DNA of 64,000 nucleotides from Streptomyces sp. ISL-11 (GCF_018614525.1 NZ_JAGGOL010000072.1:18947-82946), one strand, 5' to 3'; positions 8,992 through 18,439 are shown, counted from the first letter of the stretch. Numbers and translations are program-made. Notes: generated from the letters alone by a model not told the origin.

Positions 8992-10385
8992 GCGCTGCGC
9001 TGCCTTTCGATCAGGAGGCCGGTGGGGTCGGTGGGTCGGCCGTGGTCGGCGATCCTGCGGCCGCGCAGCCAGGTGGACCGTACGACGCCGTGCAGCGTCT
9101 TCCCGGCGTAGGCCGTGACGCGGTTGCGGTGGTGGAGCGCCGCCGGGTCGACGGTGAAGGTCTCGTCGGGGGCGAGGACCGCGAAGTCGGCGTCGCGGCC
9201 GGGTGCGATGGCGCCCTTGTGGGCGAGGCCGGCGAGGGCGGCCGGGGCGGTGGACATCCAGTGGGCCAGGTCCTGGAGGGTGTGGCCGCGGCGCCGGGCG
9301 GCGGTCCAGACGGCCGGGAGGCCGAGCTGGAGGGAGGAGATGCCGCCCCACGCGGCGCCGAAGTCGGGGACTTTGAGGCCGGTGGTGCAGGGCGAGTGGT
9401 CGGAGACGACGCAGTCGAGGGTTCCGGCGGCGAGCCCGGCCCAGAGCGCGTCCTGGTTGGCGGCCTCGCGGATGGGCGGGCAGCATTTGAACTCGGTGGC
9501 GCCGTCGGGCACTTCCTCGGCGGTGAGGGTCAGGAAGTGCGGGCAGGTCTCGGCGGACACGGGCAGGCCCTCGGCCCTGGCGGCGGCGATCAGCGGCAGC
9601 GCGTCGGACGACGACAGGTGCAGGACGTGCACGCGGGTGCCGCGCCGCCGGGCAACGGATATCAGGCCGGCGACGGCGTCGTTCTCCGCGGCGCGCGGCC
9701 GGGAGGCGAGGAAGTCCGTGTAGCGCGGGCCGTCCGGCTCCGGGGCGCGCTCCAGGTGGGACGGGTCCTCGGCGTGCACGATCAGCAGGCCGCCGAAGCC
9801 GGCGATCTCGGCGGCGACGGCCTCCAGGTCGGCCGGGCCGAGGGAGGGGAACTCCTCGACGCCCGAGGGCGAGAGGAAGGACTTGAAGCCGAGGACCCCC
9901 GCGTCGTGCAGGGGCCGCAGGTCGGTGAGGTTGCCGGGCAGCGCGCCGCCCCAGAAGCCGACGTCGACGTGCACGGCGCCGCGCGCCACGTCCTGCTTGA
10001 CCCGCAGATGCTCGACGGTGGTGGTGGGCGGGAGGCTATTGAGGGGCATGTCGACGAGCGTGGTGATGCCGCCGGCGGCGGCCGCGCGGGTGGCGGTGGC
10101 GAACCCCTCCCATTCGGTGCGGCCCGGGTCGTTGATGTGCACGTGGGTGTCGACGAGGCCGGGGAGCAGGACGTCGTCCCCGAAGTCCTCGACCACGGCG
10201 GCGGCCTGCGGCCCGGCCTCGTACGGCAGGACGGCCGTGATGCGTCCGTCGGTGACGGCGACGCGGGCGGCGCGGATGCCCTCCGGGGTGACGACGCGCG
10301 TCGAGCGCACCAGGAGATCCACTGGTCGCACGGGTTCCACTGGGGGCACGCGCCCCTCCTCGGTCTCTCGGCGGTCCGTTGCCAT
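8988..10385 (-). CDS. allB: Allantoinase
   Basis: An amidohydrolase of about 465 residues. Metal-binding motifs are in order: [17 protein letters not shown], the lysine in [10 protein letters not shown] that is carboxylated in this family, [15 protein letters not shown] and VVSDHSPC. It hydrolyses allantoin to allantoate (EC 3.5.2.5). ATG 10385 is preferred over the upstream TTG at 10403 because the latter lies inside a 17-bp palindrome likely to be an operator. No strong Shine-Dalgarno is visible for either. It is first gene of an allB-alc operon and divergent from the IclR regulator. Confidence 0.94.
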   Translation of the reverse strand: MATDRRETEEGRVPPVEPVRPVDLLVRSTRVVTPEGIRAARVAVTDGRITAVLPYEAGPQAAAVVEDFGDDVLLPGLVDTHVHINDPGRTEWEGFATATRAAAAGGITTLVDMPLNSLPPTTTVEHLRVKQDVARGAVHVDVGFWGGALPGNLTDLRPLHDAGVLGFKSFLSPSGVEEFPSLGPADLEAVAAEIAGFGGLLIVHAEDPSHLERAPEPDGPRYTDFLASRPRAAENDAVAGLISVARRRGTRVHVLHLSSSDALPLIAAARAEGLPVSAETCPHFLTLTAEEVPDGATEFKCCPPIREAANQDALWAGLAAGTLDCVVSDHSPCTTGLKVPDFGAAWGGISSLQLGLPAVWTAARRRGHTLQDLAHWMSTAPAALAGLAHKGAIAPGRDADFAVLAPDETFTVDPAALHHRNRVTAYAGKTLHGVVRSTWLRGRRIADHGRPTDPTGLLIERQRSA

Positions 10386-10398
10386 GGCGAGCGAGATT

Positions 10399-10415
10399 TT
10401 CAACGTTCTGTTGAA
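10399..10415. promoter_or_regulatory. 17-bp inverted repeat in the allB leader (TTCAAC-N5-GTTGAA)
   Basis: TTCAACGTTCTGTTGAA lies 14 bp upstream of the allB ATG. A close relative, GTCAACACTTTGTTGAA, occurs upstream of the uraD-uraH-uox operon at 25812. The two share the TCAAC and GTTGAA arms with identical spacing, which suggests one regulator acts on both halves of the pathway. Confidence 0.55.
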
Positions 10416-10491
10416 CGGCGGTGCAGGCAGTCTTCAACCGGCTCGCGTACACGTCAAGACCTTGTCGTCGATCGCGGCGCACGCAGGTTCT

Positions 10492-10527
10492 TTCCGTACA
10501 ACAGAAGAGGCATTTCTCCTTACGGAA
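10492..10527. promoter_or_regulatory. Two 15-bp candidate AllR boxes in the allB/allR divergent region
   Basis: TTCCGTACAACAGAA (10492-10506) and, reversed, TTTCTCCTTACGGAA (10513-10527) are 21 bp apart. Related boxes lie upstream of malate synthase and of hyi. All fit TTCC-purine-pyrimidine-N5-GAA, typical in size and symmetry for IclR-type operators. Assignment to AllR is inferred from the shared genes. Confidence 0.6.
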
Positions 10528-10592
10528 GGTGACCACCGAGGGGCGTGGCGGCCCGGTAGGCTGCTGCCACCCCCGTCCCGGAAGGACCCGCC

Positions 10593-11375
10593 GTGCCCTC
10601 GTCCGCCGAGCCCCGAACCGCCGCGCCCAGTGGAGGCGTGCAGTCCCTGGAGCGCGCCTTCGACCTCCTGGAGCGCATGGCCGACGCGGGCGGCGAGGTC
10701 GGCCTGAGCGAGCTCTCCACCAGCAGCGGGCTGCCGCTGCCCACCATCCACCGGCTGATGCGCACGCTGGTCGCCTGCGGATACGTGCGCCAGCAGCCCA
10801 ACCGCCGCTATGCGCTCGGCCCGCGGCTCATCCGGCTCGGCGAGAGCGCCTCCCGGCTGCTGGGCACCTGGGCGCGCCCGCACCTGGCGCGCCTGGTCGA
10901 GGAGACCGGCGAGACCGCGAACATGGCGCTGCTCGACGGCGACGAGGTCGTCTATGTGGCCCAGGTGCCCTCGCGGCACTCCGTGCGGATGTTCACCGAG
11001 GTCGGCCGGCGGGTCCTGCCCCACACCACCGGCGTCGGCAAGGCCCTGCTGGCGCGGAGCGCCGACGACGAGGTGCGCGCGCTGCTGGCCCGTACGGGCA
11101 TGCCCGCCGCGACCGAGAAGACGATCACCACGCCCGAGGGCTTCCTGGAGGCGCTGGCCCGGGTGCGCGAGTCGGGCTACGCCGTGGACGACAACGAGCA
11201 GGAGATCGGCGTCCGCTGCCTCGCGGTGCCGGTGCCCGACTCCCCCACGGCGGCGGCCATTTCCATCTCCGGCCCGGCCGGCCGGGTCACGGACGCGGCC
11301 ACGGAACGGATCGTCCCCCTGCTGCAACAGGTCGCGGCGGAGCTGTCGGTGACCCTGGCCAGCGCTTCCGCCTGA
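10593..11375 (+). CDS. allR: IclR-family regulator of allantoin/glyoxylate genes (AllR-like)
   Basis: A 260-residue IclR protein. The N-terminal winged helix reads QSLERAFDLLERMADAGGEV, LSELSTSSGLPLPTIHRLMR and YVRQQPNRRYALGPRL. The C-terminal effector-binding domain includes GVGKALLA and AVDDNEQEIGVRCLAVPV. The GTG start has GGAAGGA 8 bp upstream. It is divergent from allB-alc, and in Streptomyces coelicolor an IclR protein in this position (AllR) represses allantoin catabolism. Candidate operators lie in its own promoter region, so autoregulation is likely. The inducer is probably a ureide or glyoxylate, from family knowledge. Confidence 0.9.
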   Translation: MPSSAEPRTAAPSGGVQSLERAFDLLERMADAGGEVGLSELSTSSGLPLPTIHRLMRTLVACGYVRQQPNRRYALGPRLIRLGESASRLLGTWARPHLARLVEETGETANMALLDGDEVVYVAQVPSRHSVRMFTEVGRRVLPHTTGVGKALLARSADDEVRALLARTGMPAATEKTITTPEGFLEALARVRESGYAVDDNEQEIGVRCLAVPVPDSPTAAAISISGPAGRVTDAATERIVPLLQQVAAELSVTLASASA

Positions 11376-11405
11376 CGGCGGCCGAGCCGGGCGCGGGGGC
11401 GGGCC

Positions 11406-11765
11406 TCAGGCCCCTTCCCGGGGCCCCGGGACCCGCGGCGCACTCTCGTCCGCGGTCTCGCCGAAGCGGTCGACCGCCGCTCTGACCTCGCCGAGGGCCG
11501 GGGCCAGCGCGCTCACCGAGCCCACCGCGCCGGCCACCAGGAGCAGGGAGCGGCGCAGCCTCGGCACTTCGGGCCGGCCCTCGCGCGCCATCGCGTCCAG
11601 CGCGGCCAGTTCGTCCTCGGCGGCGTCCCGGTCGGGTAACAGGGCGGGGTGGCCGGCGAGCGCCCGGCGCAGCCGGGATACCGCGTCGCACAGCTCACTG
11701 ACTCTGGGATCCTCGCCGACGCGTCCCACACGCTGCTCTTCCACCACTCCGGCGCCCTCCGCCAC
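11406..11765 (-). CDS. DUF5955-family protein
   Basis: A 119-residue acidic, mostly helical protein with no membrane segment. The stretch DPRVSELCDAVSRLRRALAG and the segment RLRRSLLLVAGAVGSVSALA match the actinomycete DUF5955 family, of unknown function. Similar segments occur in small proteins linked to trypsin-co-occurring or conflict-system contexts, but nothing here proves that. GTG start. Convergent with allR, 30 bp apart. Confidence 0.7.
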   Translation of the reverse strand: MAEGAGVVEEQRVGRVGEDPRVSELCDAVSRLRRALAGHPALLPDRDAAEDELAALDAMAREGRPEVPRLRRSLLLVAGAVGSVSALAPALGEVRAAVDRFGETADESAPRVPGPREGA

Positions 11766-11918
11766 GACACTCCCCCTCCCACGCGCTCGCGCCGATCAGT
11801 TAACGCACTTTCCGTACGACGCGCTATACGCACAGCGAAATTGAGTCCGTACTCCGCACGCACGGGTGATGCGGGCGCCGCCCGGCGGCCCGGCGGACGG
11901 ATGCGGTATGCAGGGGCC

Positions 11919-12557
11919 ATGACGCGCACCACGGGCACGACACAAGGCGAGCCGGCCGCGCCGGGGAAGGTCGCCGGACTCCTGCTGGCAGCGGGCGGCG
12001 GTCGCCGGCTCGGCGGCCGGCCCAAGGCGCTGCTGGAGTTCCGGGGCCGGCCGCTGATCGAACACACGACCCACGTCCTGCGCGAGGGCGGCTGCGCACC
12101 GAGGTACGTAGTCCTCGGAGCGGCCTCGGCGCAAGTGCGGGCGCGTACCGGATTGCGGGGATGTGTCCTGGTGGACAACCCCGACTGGCCGGGCGGCATG
12201 GGCTCCTCCCTGCGCGCCGGGCTCGCCGAACTGGCCTCGCGGGAGGCGGCGGGCGTCTCGGCGGTGCTGGTCACGCTCGTGGACCAGCCGGGCGTCGGCG
12301 CGGAGGCGGTGGCCCGGCTGCTGGCCGCGCACCGGGCGGGGGCGCGGCTGGCGGCAGCCTCCTACGGCGGCGAGCGCGGCCATCCGGTGCTGTTCGCGCG
12401 CGAGCACTGGGAGGGCGTCGCCCGGTCGGCCGGCGGCGACCGCGGGGCCCGCGCGTATCTGCGGGAGCACGCGGCGGCGGTCACGCTCGTGGAGTGCGCC
12501 GACATCGCGGACCCCGCCGACATCGACACCCCGGACGATCTCCCGCTGCTGGACTGA
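11919..12557 (+). CDS. MobA/MocA-like nucleotidyltransferase
   Basis: A 212-residue NTP transferase. The nucleotide-binding N-terminus is AGLLLAAGGGRRLGGRPKAL, followed by NPDWPGGMGSSLRAGLAEL and the metal-binding LVDQPGVG. This fits CTP:molybdopterin cytidylyltransferases that mature the cofactor of xanthine-dehydrogenase-type enzymes, which would suit a purine-degradation locus. No molybdo-enzyme gene is in the window, so the link is inference. Another in-frame ATG at 11901 is possible; 11919 was chosen because AGGGG precedes it. Confidence 0.82.
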   Translation: MTRTTGTTQGEPAAPGKVAGLLLAAGGGRRLGGRPKALLEFRGRPLIEHTTHVLREGGCAPRYVVLGAASAQVRARTGLRGCVLVDNPDWPGGMGSSLRAGLAELASREAAGVSAVLVTLVDQPGVGAEAVARLLAAHRAGARLAAASYGGERGHPVLFAREHWEGVARSAGGDRGARAYLREHAAAVTLVECADIADPADIDTPDDLPLLD

Positions 12558-12629
12558 CGGCCGAGGGCGTGGCACTGAGCGCCGGGGGCCGGTTTCCCGA
12601 CGTCAGCCGCCCCCAACTCCCCATTGAAC

Positions 12630-12644
12630 TTCCACTATGAGAAA
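12630..12644. promoter_or_regulatory. Candidate AllR box upstream of malate synthase
   Basis: TTCCACTATGAGAAA, 67 bp before the aceB start, matches the boxes at 10492, 10513 and 28765 (TTCC at one end, GAA or GAAA at the other, same length). It suggests aceB belongs to the ureide regulon. Confidence 0.5.
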
Positions 12645-12710
12645 ACTATTCTCCACTGATCAGAAGCCGCGCGGCACTCCGTGCCGTCATCTCCGAGGGA
12701 GTGACCGCCC

Positions 12711-14330
12711 ATGTCCGCACCAGTGCCGTCCCCACTGGCCGTCGTCGACGCCCCGCTCGTGGAGCGGCAGGCCGAGGTCCTCACGGCGGAGGCGCTCGCC
12801 TTCATCGGCGAGCTGCACCGCCGCTTCACCCCCCGCCGCGACGAACTGCTCGCCCGCCGTGCGGAGCGCCGCGCGGAGATCGCCCGTACGGGCACGCTGG
12901 ACTTCCTCCCGGAGACCGCGCACATCCGCGAGGACCCCGACTGGCGCGTCGCCCCCGCCCCGGCCGCGCTGGAGGACCGGCGGGTGGAGATCACCGGTCC
13001 GACCGACCGGAAGATGACCGTCAACGCCCTCAACTCGGGCGCCCGTGTGTGGCTCGCCGACTTCGAGGACGCCTCCTCCCCCACCTGGGAGAACGTCGTC
13101 CTCGGCCAGCTGAACCTTAGGGACGCCCACGAGCGCCGCATCGACTTCACCGACGCCCGCGGCAAAACCTACGCGCTGCGGCCCGCCGAGGAGCTCGCCA
13201 CCGTCGTGGTCCGCCCGCGCGGCTGGCACCTCGACGAGCGCCACGTCACCGACGGCACCCGCGCCGTGCCCGGCGCCCTCGTCGACTTCGGCCTGTACTT
13301 CTTCCACAACGCCCAGCGGCTGACCGACCTCGGCAAGGGGCCGTACTTCTACCTGCCCAAGACCGAGTCACACCTCGAAGCACGCCTGTGGAACGAGGTG
13401 TTCGTCTTCGCGCAGGAGTACCTCTCCCTCCCGCGCGGCACCGTCCGCGCGACCGTCCTCATCGAGACGATCACCGCCGCGTTCGAGATGGAGGAGATCC
13501 TCTACGAACTGCGCGAACACGCCTCGGGGCTGAACGCCGGCCGCTGGGACTACCTCTTCTCCATCGTGAAGAACTTCCGTGACGCGGGCGAGCGGTTCGT
13601 CCTGCCGGACCGCAACGCCGTGACGATGACGGCGCCGTTCATGCGCGCGTACACCGAGCTGCTGGTGCGTACGTGCCACAAGCGCGGCGCGCACGCCATC
13701 GGCGGGATGGCGGCGTTCATCCCCTCCCGCAAGGACCCGGAAATCAACAAGGTGGCCTTCGAGAAGGTCAAGGCGGACAAGGACCGCGAGGCCCGCGACG
13801 GCTTCGACGGCTCCTGGGTCGCCCACCCCGACCTGGTCCCCGTCGCCCGCGCCTCCTTCGACGCCCTCCTCGGCGACCGCCCCCACCAGAAGCACCGCCT
13901 GCGCGAGGACGTCGACGTGTCGGCCGGTCAGCTCCTCGCGGTCGACTCCCTGGAGGCCCGCCCGACCTACGAGGGGCTGCGCAACGCGGTCGCCGTGGGC
14001 ATCCGTTACATCGAGGCGTGGCTGCGGGGGCTGGGCGCGGTGGCCATCTTCGACCTGATGGAGGACGCGGCGACGGCGGAGATCTCCCGGTCGCAGATCT
14101 GGCAGTGGATCAACGCGGGGGTCGTCCTCGACAACGGGGAGAAGGTGACGGCGGGGCTGGTCCGGGGGGTCGCGGCGGAGTCGCTCGCGGCGATCCGTTC
14201 GGAGGCGGGGGACGAGGCGTTCGCGGCGGGGCGCTGGCAGGAGGCGCACGATCTGCTGCTCAGGGTCGCCCTGGACGAGGACTACGCGGAGTTCCTGACC
14301 CTGCCGGCGTGCGGGCTGCTGCGCGGCTAG
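12711..14330 (+). CDS. aceB: Malate synthase A
   Basis: A 539-residue enzyme, the normal length for malate synthase A. Recognisable parts are LNSGARVWLADFEDASSPTW, TVVVRPRGWHLDERHV, the catalytic segment VRATVLIETITAAFEMEEIL, HASGLNAGRWDYLFS and the C-terminal FDLMEDAATAEISRSQIWQW. It condenses glyoxylate with acetyl-CoA to malate (EC 2.3.3.9). Position beside allR and allB and the operator-like box upstream say it disposes of glyoxylate from allantoin, not only from the glyoxylate shunt. ATG 12711 follows GAGGGAG. Confidence 0.96.
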   Translation: MSAPVPSPLAVVDAPLVERQAEVLTAEALAFIGELHRRFTPRRDELLARRAERRAEIARTGTLDFLPETAHIREDPDWRVAPAPAALEDRRVEITGPTDRKMTVNALNSGARVWLADFEDASSPTWENVVLGQLNLRDAHERRIDFTDARGKTYALRPAEELATVVVRPRGWHLDERHVTDGTRAVPGALVDFGLYFFHNAQRLTDLGKGPYFYLPKTESHLEARLWNEVFVFAQEYLSLPRGTVRATVLIETITAAFEMEEILYELREHASGLNAGRWDYLFSIVKNFRDAGERFVLPDRNAVTMTAPFMRAYTELLVRTCHKRGAHAIGGMAAFIPSRKDPEINKVAFEKVKADKDREARDGFDGSWVAHPDLVPVARASFDALLGDRPHQKHRLREDVDVSAGQLLAVDSLEARPTYEGLRNAVAVGIRYIEAWLRGLGAVAIFDLMEDAATAEISRSQIWQWINAGVVLDNGEKVTAGLVRGVAAESLAAIRSEAGDEAFAAGRWQEAHDLLLRVALDEDYAEFLTLPACGLLRG

Positions 14331-14486
14331 TGATCTGGCTGTGAGGTGCCTCGGCACCACGTGAGTCGCTTTGCGTACCAGTTTGTGGGTTTGGCTGACG
14401 GGTGCCGGTTGGGTTCGGTCTGCTGTGGGTTGTGGGTGACAGCAGGCTGGAGCCGCTGGTCCTCAGTGAGGCCGAGCGGCAGGTGT

Positions 14487-15100
14487 CGGTGCCGATAATG
14501 AGGTCGCCCTCCCAGTGGCCCGGGACCGCACGGTCCTCGGCCTCGGCGGGCCGCTCGCTGATCAGCACATCGGCGGTGGCGTGCCCACGGACGCTCTGCC
14601 TGGAGCGTTCCCTCGGAACCCGCAGCGATCGCCCAGTGCGCAGGCAGGCGACCAGCTCGCGCTTGAGCGCCCCGCGTCCTTGCACGTAGAGGGCCTGGTA
14701 GACCGCCTCCGGGGAGATGCGCATGGACTCATCTTCGGGGAAGTCCACCTTGAGCCGCTGCGATATCTGCTCCGGGCTCCACGCCGTCACCCAGAGGCGG
14801 TCCTGCCGCTGCGGCTTGTTCCGGCCCTTCCACGGCGGCACCTGCGGTCCCTCGACGATCTGACCGTCCATCGCGTGGGCGACGGTCCCGGCCAGCCGGT
14901 CCTGTACGTAGTCGTGCAGGCGCTCATTGGCCACCAGCTTCGCCGTCTTCTGCCTCTGCGCGCGCCGCTCGGCGTGCCACGGCGCCAGCGAGGCCCGGTA
15001 CTCCAAGTGGTAGGTCCGGGTCGAGGCGTTGCGCCGCAGCTCCCGCGAGGCCGTCGAGGGCGAACGCCCCAGACTCCGCGCGATCGCACGGACACCGATA
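14487..15100 (-). mobile_element. IS30-family transposase remnant
   Basis: The minus frame gives IGVRAIARSLGRSPSTASRE (helix-turn-helix), WSPEQISQRLKVDFPEDESM, AVYQALYVQGRGALKREL and AVPGHWEGDLIIG (first catalytic Asp of the DDE domain). This is an IS30-type transposase core of about 200 residues. It is truncated at both ends: N-terminal to the HTH it joins unrelated sequence near 15100, and after LIIG it degenerates near 14487, losing the rest of the catalytic domain. No terminal inverted repeats were found. It lies directly downstream of aceB. Confidence 0.8.
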
Positions 15101-15390
15101 TCTCGGACGCGGTCTCCGCGGCATCGGTCAGGGCGGCGGCCCGGTCGGCGAACTCGCCGTCGAACTCGCCGGCCTCGAAGCGGTCGGCGTCGGTGATCCG
15201 CAGGCCACCGAGCTGTGTGTCGAACTCCTCGATCCGGTAGGCGGGATCGAGGCGGATAGATCGCGGCGGAGCTGGTCGAGGAGGGCTGTCCAGCCGGTCC
15301 GACGGTGGGAGCCCAGGTGGGAATCTGCCGGTCTGAGGCTTCGGTGAGCCGGGCATTGTCCGCCATGAGGTCCATCATTGCGCCTGGTCT
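15100..15390 (-). pseudogene. Decayed gene fragment of unknown family abutting the IS30 remnant
   Basis: Protein-like sequence on the minus strand is split over three frames: MADNARLTEASDRQIPTW, then ALLDQLRRDLSASI, then RIEEFDTQLGGLRITDADRF followed by FADRAAALTDAAE. Codon use is typical of the host, which suggests a formerly real gene with two frameshifts, cut on its 3' side by the IS30 piece. I do not recognise the family. Confidence 0.35.
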
Positions 15391-15781
15391 GACAACGGGC
15401 CGGGGCGGCCGACGACGCCTCGCGGTTCCGGGCCGCACGCCCTCCGGCGGGTTGTGCGGCCCGGTACCGGGGCGTAGTTGGGCTCAACATCGTAGCGTTT
15501 ACGTTCTTCGGCGGGATGCAAGTCCGGCGTTCATGAACTCGATGGCCACTCTTGTAGAGGCCGACATCGTGGCTGACGGGCCGCATCACCACACTCCTCC
15601 GCACTCCTCCGCGCGATCCTCGTCTTCCGGCGCGGAAGATGCTCGCTCACAAGGACGTAAATCAGAAGAGCGATTTACACGGCTCTAGGAATGATCATCG
15701 GATACGCCGTAAATTACGAGTTGCAACCAAACGAGCACGTGGGGTGCCGAATTCAGCGGCAGCCCGGGAAGGAAGGTCACC
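15391..15781. other. Intergenic stretch, no gene recognised
   Basis: Base composition falls here to visibly more A/T than the flanks (for example around 15640-15730). I see no coding pattern. The last bases hold the ribosome site GGGAAGGAAGG for the secreted protein gene. Confidence 0.4.
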
Positions 15782-16195
15782 ATGCCTCGTCTCGCAAAGC
15801 TCACACGCGTCGGTGTGGTCCTCACCGCAGTCTTCGGGACGGCTCTGGCCGTCACCACTCCCGCATACGCCGACACATCGCTGGGAGTGAAGGGCCAGGG
15901 CCAGATCGTGCAGTCCGACGGTACCGCGAAGGTCTTCGGCGAATGGACCTGCAGCGGTCAGAGCGATGCCACGCTGACCGTGACCGTCACGCAGGCCGGC
16001 GGCTCCAACCGGGAGGTAACCAACACGGCAACCAGATCTCTCAAATGCCCCCAGAATCTGAAGGGTTCCTGGACTCTCGACGTTCCCCCGCCGGCCGGCC
16101 TCCGATTCGAGCACGGCAGCGGCTACGTCGCAGCGACCATGACAGCCCCGGGTGAAATCCCAGCCGTGGTCGCCAAGGACGTCACCTTCCCCTGA
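15782..16195 (+). CDS. Small secreted protein, DUF6299-like
   Basis: A 137-residue protein with a clear signal peptide (VGVVLTAVFGTALAVTTPAY, cleavage near AYA-DTS). The mature part is a beta-rich domain of about 108 residues with two cysteines (WTCSGQS and LKCPQNLKG) that could form a disulfide. The layout resembles small secreted DUF6299-type proteins of Streptomyces, an uncertain assignment. It is an intact gene with its own ribosome site and terminator inside a graveyard of IS remnants, so it may be cargo or an original resident. Confidence 0.7.
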   Translation: MPRLAKLTRVGVVLTAVFGTALAVTTPAYADTSLGVKGQGQIVQSDGTAKVFGEWTCSGQSDATLTVTVTQAGGSNREVTNTATRSLKCPQNLKGSWTLDVPPPAGLRFEHGSGYVAATMTAPGEIPAVVAKDVTFP

Positions 16196-16208
16196 CCCGA
16201 TCCCAGAG

Positions 16209-16236
16209 AAGGCCCGTGGCTCCGACTGCGGGCCTT
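16209..16236 (+). terminator. Hairpin terminator after the secreted protein gene
   Basis: AAGGCCCG and CGGGCCTT form an 8-bp perfect stem with a 12-base loop, 13 bp after the stop codon. No long T tract follows, as is usual in this genus. Confidence 0.7.
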
Positions 16237-16301
16237 CCGCTTGCGGCCGGGGGAGCCGCGTTTGGTGATGAAGGGGCAGGTCAAGGGGGGATTGAACGAG
16301 A

Positions 16302-16367
16302 CAACGGGACTCCTGTAGACCAACGTTCGGCGAAGAAAGTCGATCAAGTACAGGGGAAGTCCCGTTG
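16302..16367 (+). repeat. Imperfect inverted repeat flanking the IS4 transposase start
   Basis: CAACGGGACTCCTGTA (16302-16317) faces TACAGGGGAAGTCCCGTTG (16349-16367), which reaches the TTG start region. It may be part of the element's left end or an mRNA hairpin limiting transposase translation. Confidence 0.4.
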
Positions 16368-17705
16368 CTGGAGCAGTCTGTCATCACCCGGACGATCACG
16401 ATGGCCGGGGGCGTGTACGCGCCGGGCCATCTGGGCGAGTTGACCCAGATCGTGGACTTCGATCTCGTGGACGCGGTCCTTGAGGAGACCGCGGCGAAGG
16501 AGAAACGGCTGCGGTTGCTGCCCTCCCAGGTCGCGGTGTACTTCACCCTCGCGCTTGCCCTGTTCGAATACTGCTCCTACCTCGCGGTGTGGGACAAGCT
16601 CACCGCCGTCCTGGGGCCGCTGGACCTTGTGCGTCGGGCGGCCTCCTCGCTGTCCCGGGCCCGGCGCCGGATGGGGACCGCGCCCCTGCGCCGCCTCTTC
16701 GAGACCCTCGCCGGCCCCCTCGCCCGCCCCGGACAGGCCGGTTCCTTCTACCGGGGCCTGCGCACGGTCGCGCTGGACGGCACCCACCTGCACACCCCCG
16801 ACCTCGAAGAGATCACCTGGCACTACCCCAAACGCTCCGGTCCCGACCGGGAGTTCGGCTACCCGCTGCTGCGGCTGCTCGTCATCGTCGAGTGCGGCAC
16901 CCGCGCCGTCCTCGCGGCCGCCTTCGGACCCGAGAACGAATGCGAAATCCCCTACGCCCGCCGCCTGCTTGGACTGCCTGAACGCCTCGATGCTGCTGCT
17001 GGCCCACGCCGGCTTCGACGCCGTCGGCTTCCTGCGGGACATCTGCACCATCGGCGCGCAGTTCCTCGTCCGCTCCTCCGCACGCCGACGCCCCACCCCC
17101 TACCGGCACCTGTCCGACGGCTCCTACCTGGCCCGTCTGGCCGCCCCCTACCGCACTGGACACGCCTACAGCCTGCTGCCCGTCCGCGTCATCGAGGCGT
17201 GGATCACCTCACCCTCGCCGACGGCACCGTCAGACGCGAGCCCTGGCGTCTGGTCACCAGCCTCCTCGATGAAGACCCGTACCCCGCCCATGAGTTGGCT
17301 GATCTATGTCATCGCAGGTGGCAAGTGGAAACCACGTACGTGTCCATCAAGGCGACCATGCTCGACGGTCGTGTCCTGCGCTCGCGCAGCATCCCCGGCC
17401 TCGACCAGGAGGTCTACGCCCTGCTGACCGTCTACCAGGCAATCATCCGCACGGCCGGTGACGCGATCACCACCAGAGCGGACATACCGATGGAGCGGAT
17501 CAGCTTCACCGTCCTCCTCCAGGCCGCCGGCGACCAGGTCACCACCGCCACCGGCATCCACCTACCCCAGGCCGGCACGCGGGCCGGCCTTCTCCTCGGC
17601 GTGATCGGCCGCACCCTCCTGAACAACCTGCTGCCCGCCCAGCGCCGCCAACGTGTCAAGGCCCGCACCCACAAGAACACGACCAGTAAGAACGTCCGCC
17701 AGTAG
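16365..17705 (+). mobile_element. IS4-family transposase, disrupted by two compensating frameshifts
   Basis: The N-terminal frame has LPSQVAVYFTLALALFEYCS, VALDGTHLHTPD (first Asp) and ECEIPYARRLLG. Near 16970 the sense moves one frame to NASMLLLAHAGFDAVGFLRD and LPVRVIEAWIT. Near 17200 it returns to HLTLADGTVRREPWRLVTSL and ADLCHRRWQVETTYVSIK, which contains the catalytic Glu of IS4. Full length (about 446 residues) is otherwise kept, so the insertion is relatively recent but its transposase is probably inactive. TTG start. Confidence 0.82.
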
Positions 17706-17719
17706 GTGGCTGAAGTGGT

Positions 17720-17785
17720 GCAGGCACGGGCCCCGATCATGGAGTTCTTCACGCTTCATGATCATGGGGGGGGATCCGTGCCTGC
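17720..17785. repeat. 66-bp nested inverted repeat over the IS5 start codon
   Basis: Outer arms GCAGGCACGG (17720-17729) and CCGTGCCTGC (17776-17785) are perfect. Inside them GATCATG (17735-17741) faces CATGATC (17757-17763). The 3' outer arm contains the GTG start of the IS5 fragment, so an mRNA entering from outside would hide that start in a stem. Confidence 0.6.
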
Positions 17786-17935
17786 TGTTCCATCATGCAT
17801 TCTCGAGCCGCTCCGGGACCAGTTCCTTGCGCTGCTGCCGTTGCGGGAGGACCGTCATCCGCTGGGTTTTCACAATCCGCGGATCAGCGATGTGGTGGTC
17901 TTCGACAGGCTGGTGCAGGCCCCCTTTGGCACATC
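17778..17935 (+). mobile_element. IS5-family transposase, N-terminal remnant
   Basis: The frame from GTG 17778 reads VPAVPSCILEPLRDQFLALL and HPLGFHNPRISDVVVFDRLV. This matches the first 55 residues of a common Streptomyces IS5-type transposase. Homology then stops and sequence belonging to an opposite-strand gene begins. The catalytic domain is absent. Confidence 0.7.
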
Positions 17936-17947
17936 CCGCTGTACCAG

Positions 17948-18157
17948 CAGGGTGCGGCCATCGTCCAGGTGGCGCGCAACAGGACGGCCAACAATGGCGA
18001 CGGCGTGAAGGACGCCGCCTTGGTCTTCAGCTCCAATGGCAAATACCTGGCCTGGCGGTGGCCTGTGATGCCGGTGCCACAACCGCACAAATTCCGCAGC
18101 CTCCCGGAACCTGACTGGCGCCAGCGCAAGCCGCAGATTGTCCGCAGGTTCGCTCAC
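17948..18157 (-). pseudogene. XF1762-family (phage/plasmid) protein, 3'-truncated
   Basis: The minus frame from GTG 18157 gives NLRLALAPVRFREAAEFVRL, WHRHHRPPPGQVFAIGAED and VLHAVAIVGRPVARHLDDGR. This is a strong match to the N-terminal 70 residues of XF1762-family proteins found in phages and integrative elements. Family members continue for about 70 more residues; here the sequence runs into the IS5 remnant instead. It indicates that the island once held a prophage or integrative element. Confidence 0.72.
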
Positions 18158-18232
18158 CTTTCGACCACCAGCATCCGGGCGCTACGACAGAGTCGAGCCA
18201 GAGGCGGCTGCACCGGAGAACGGTCGAGAGGT

Positions 18233-18438
18233 TCAGCGTCGGCGGCGCGGGCGCAGCGTCACCGTGGTCAGCAGCTCACGTCCCGCCGAGGGGGCGTCGT
18301 CCGGTGCGGCCTCGGCGGCCACAGCGGCGATCCGCCGCTCCAAGGCGGAGGCGTTGGCGGACTGGTCGATCGTTACCACGCCGTTGACGGTGACTTTCAG
18401 AGGTTCGGCGAGCAGCTTGGACAGGCGTTCGCTCAGGA
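18233..18438 (-). pseudogene. C-terminal fragment of an unrecognised gene, upstream of the XF1762 remnant
   Basis: A minus frame with host-like codon use reads [40 protein letters not shown] and GRELLTTVTLRPRRRR, then stops at 18233. There is no start codon; a stop lies just upstream where IS701 sequence begins. It is the tail of a gene in the same direction as the XF1762 remnant, probably the same former element. Family not recognised. Confidence 0.45.
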
Positions 18439-18439
18439 C

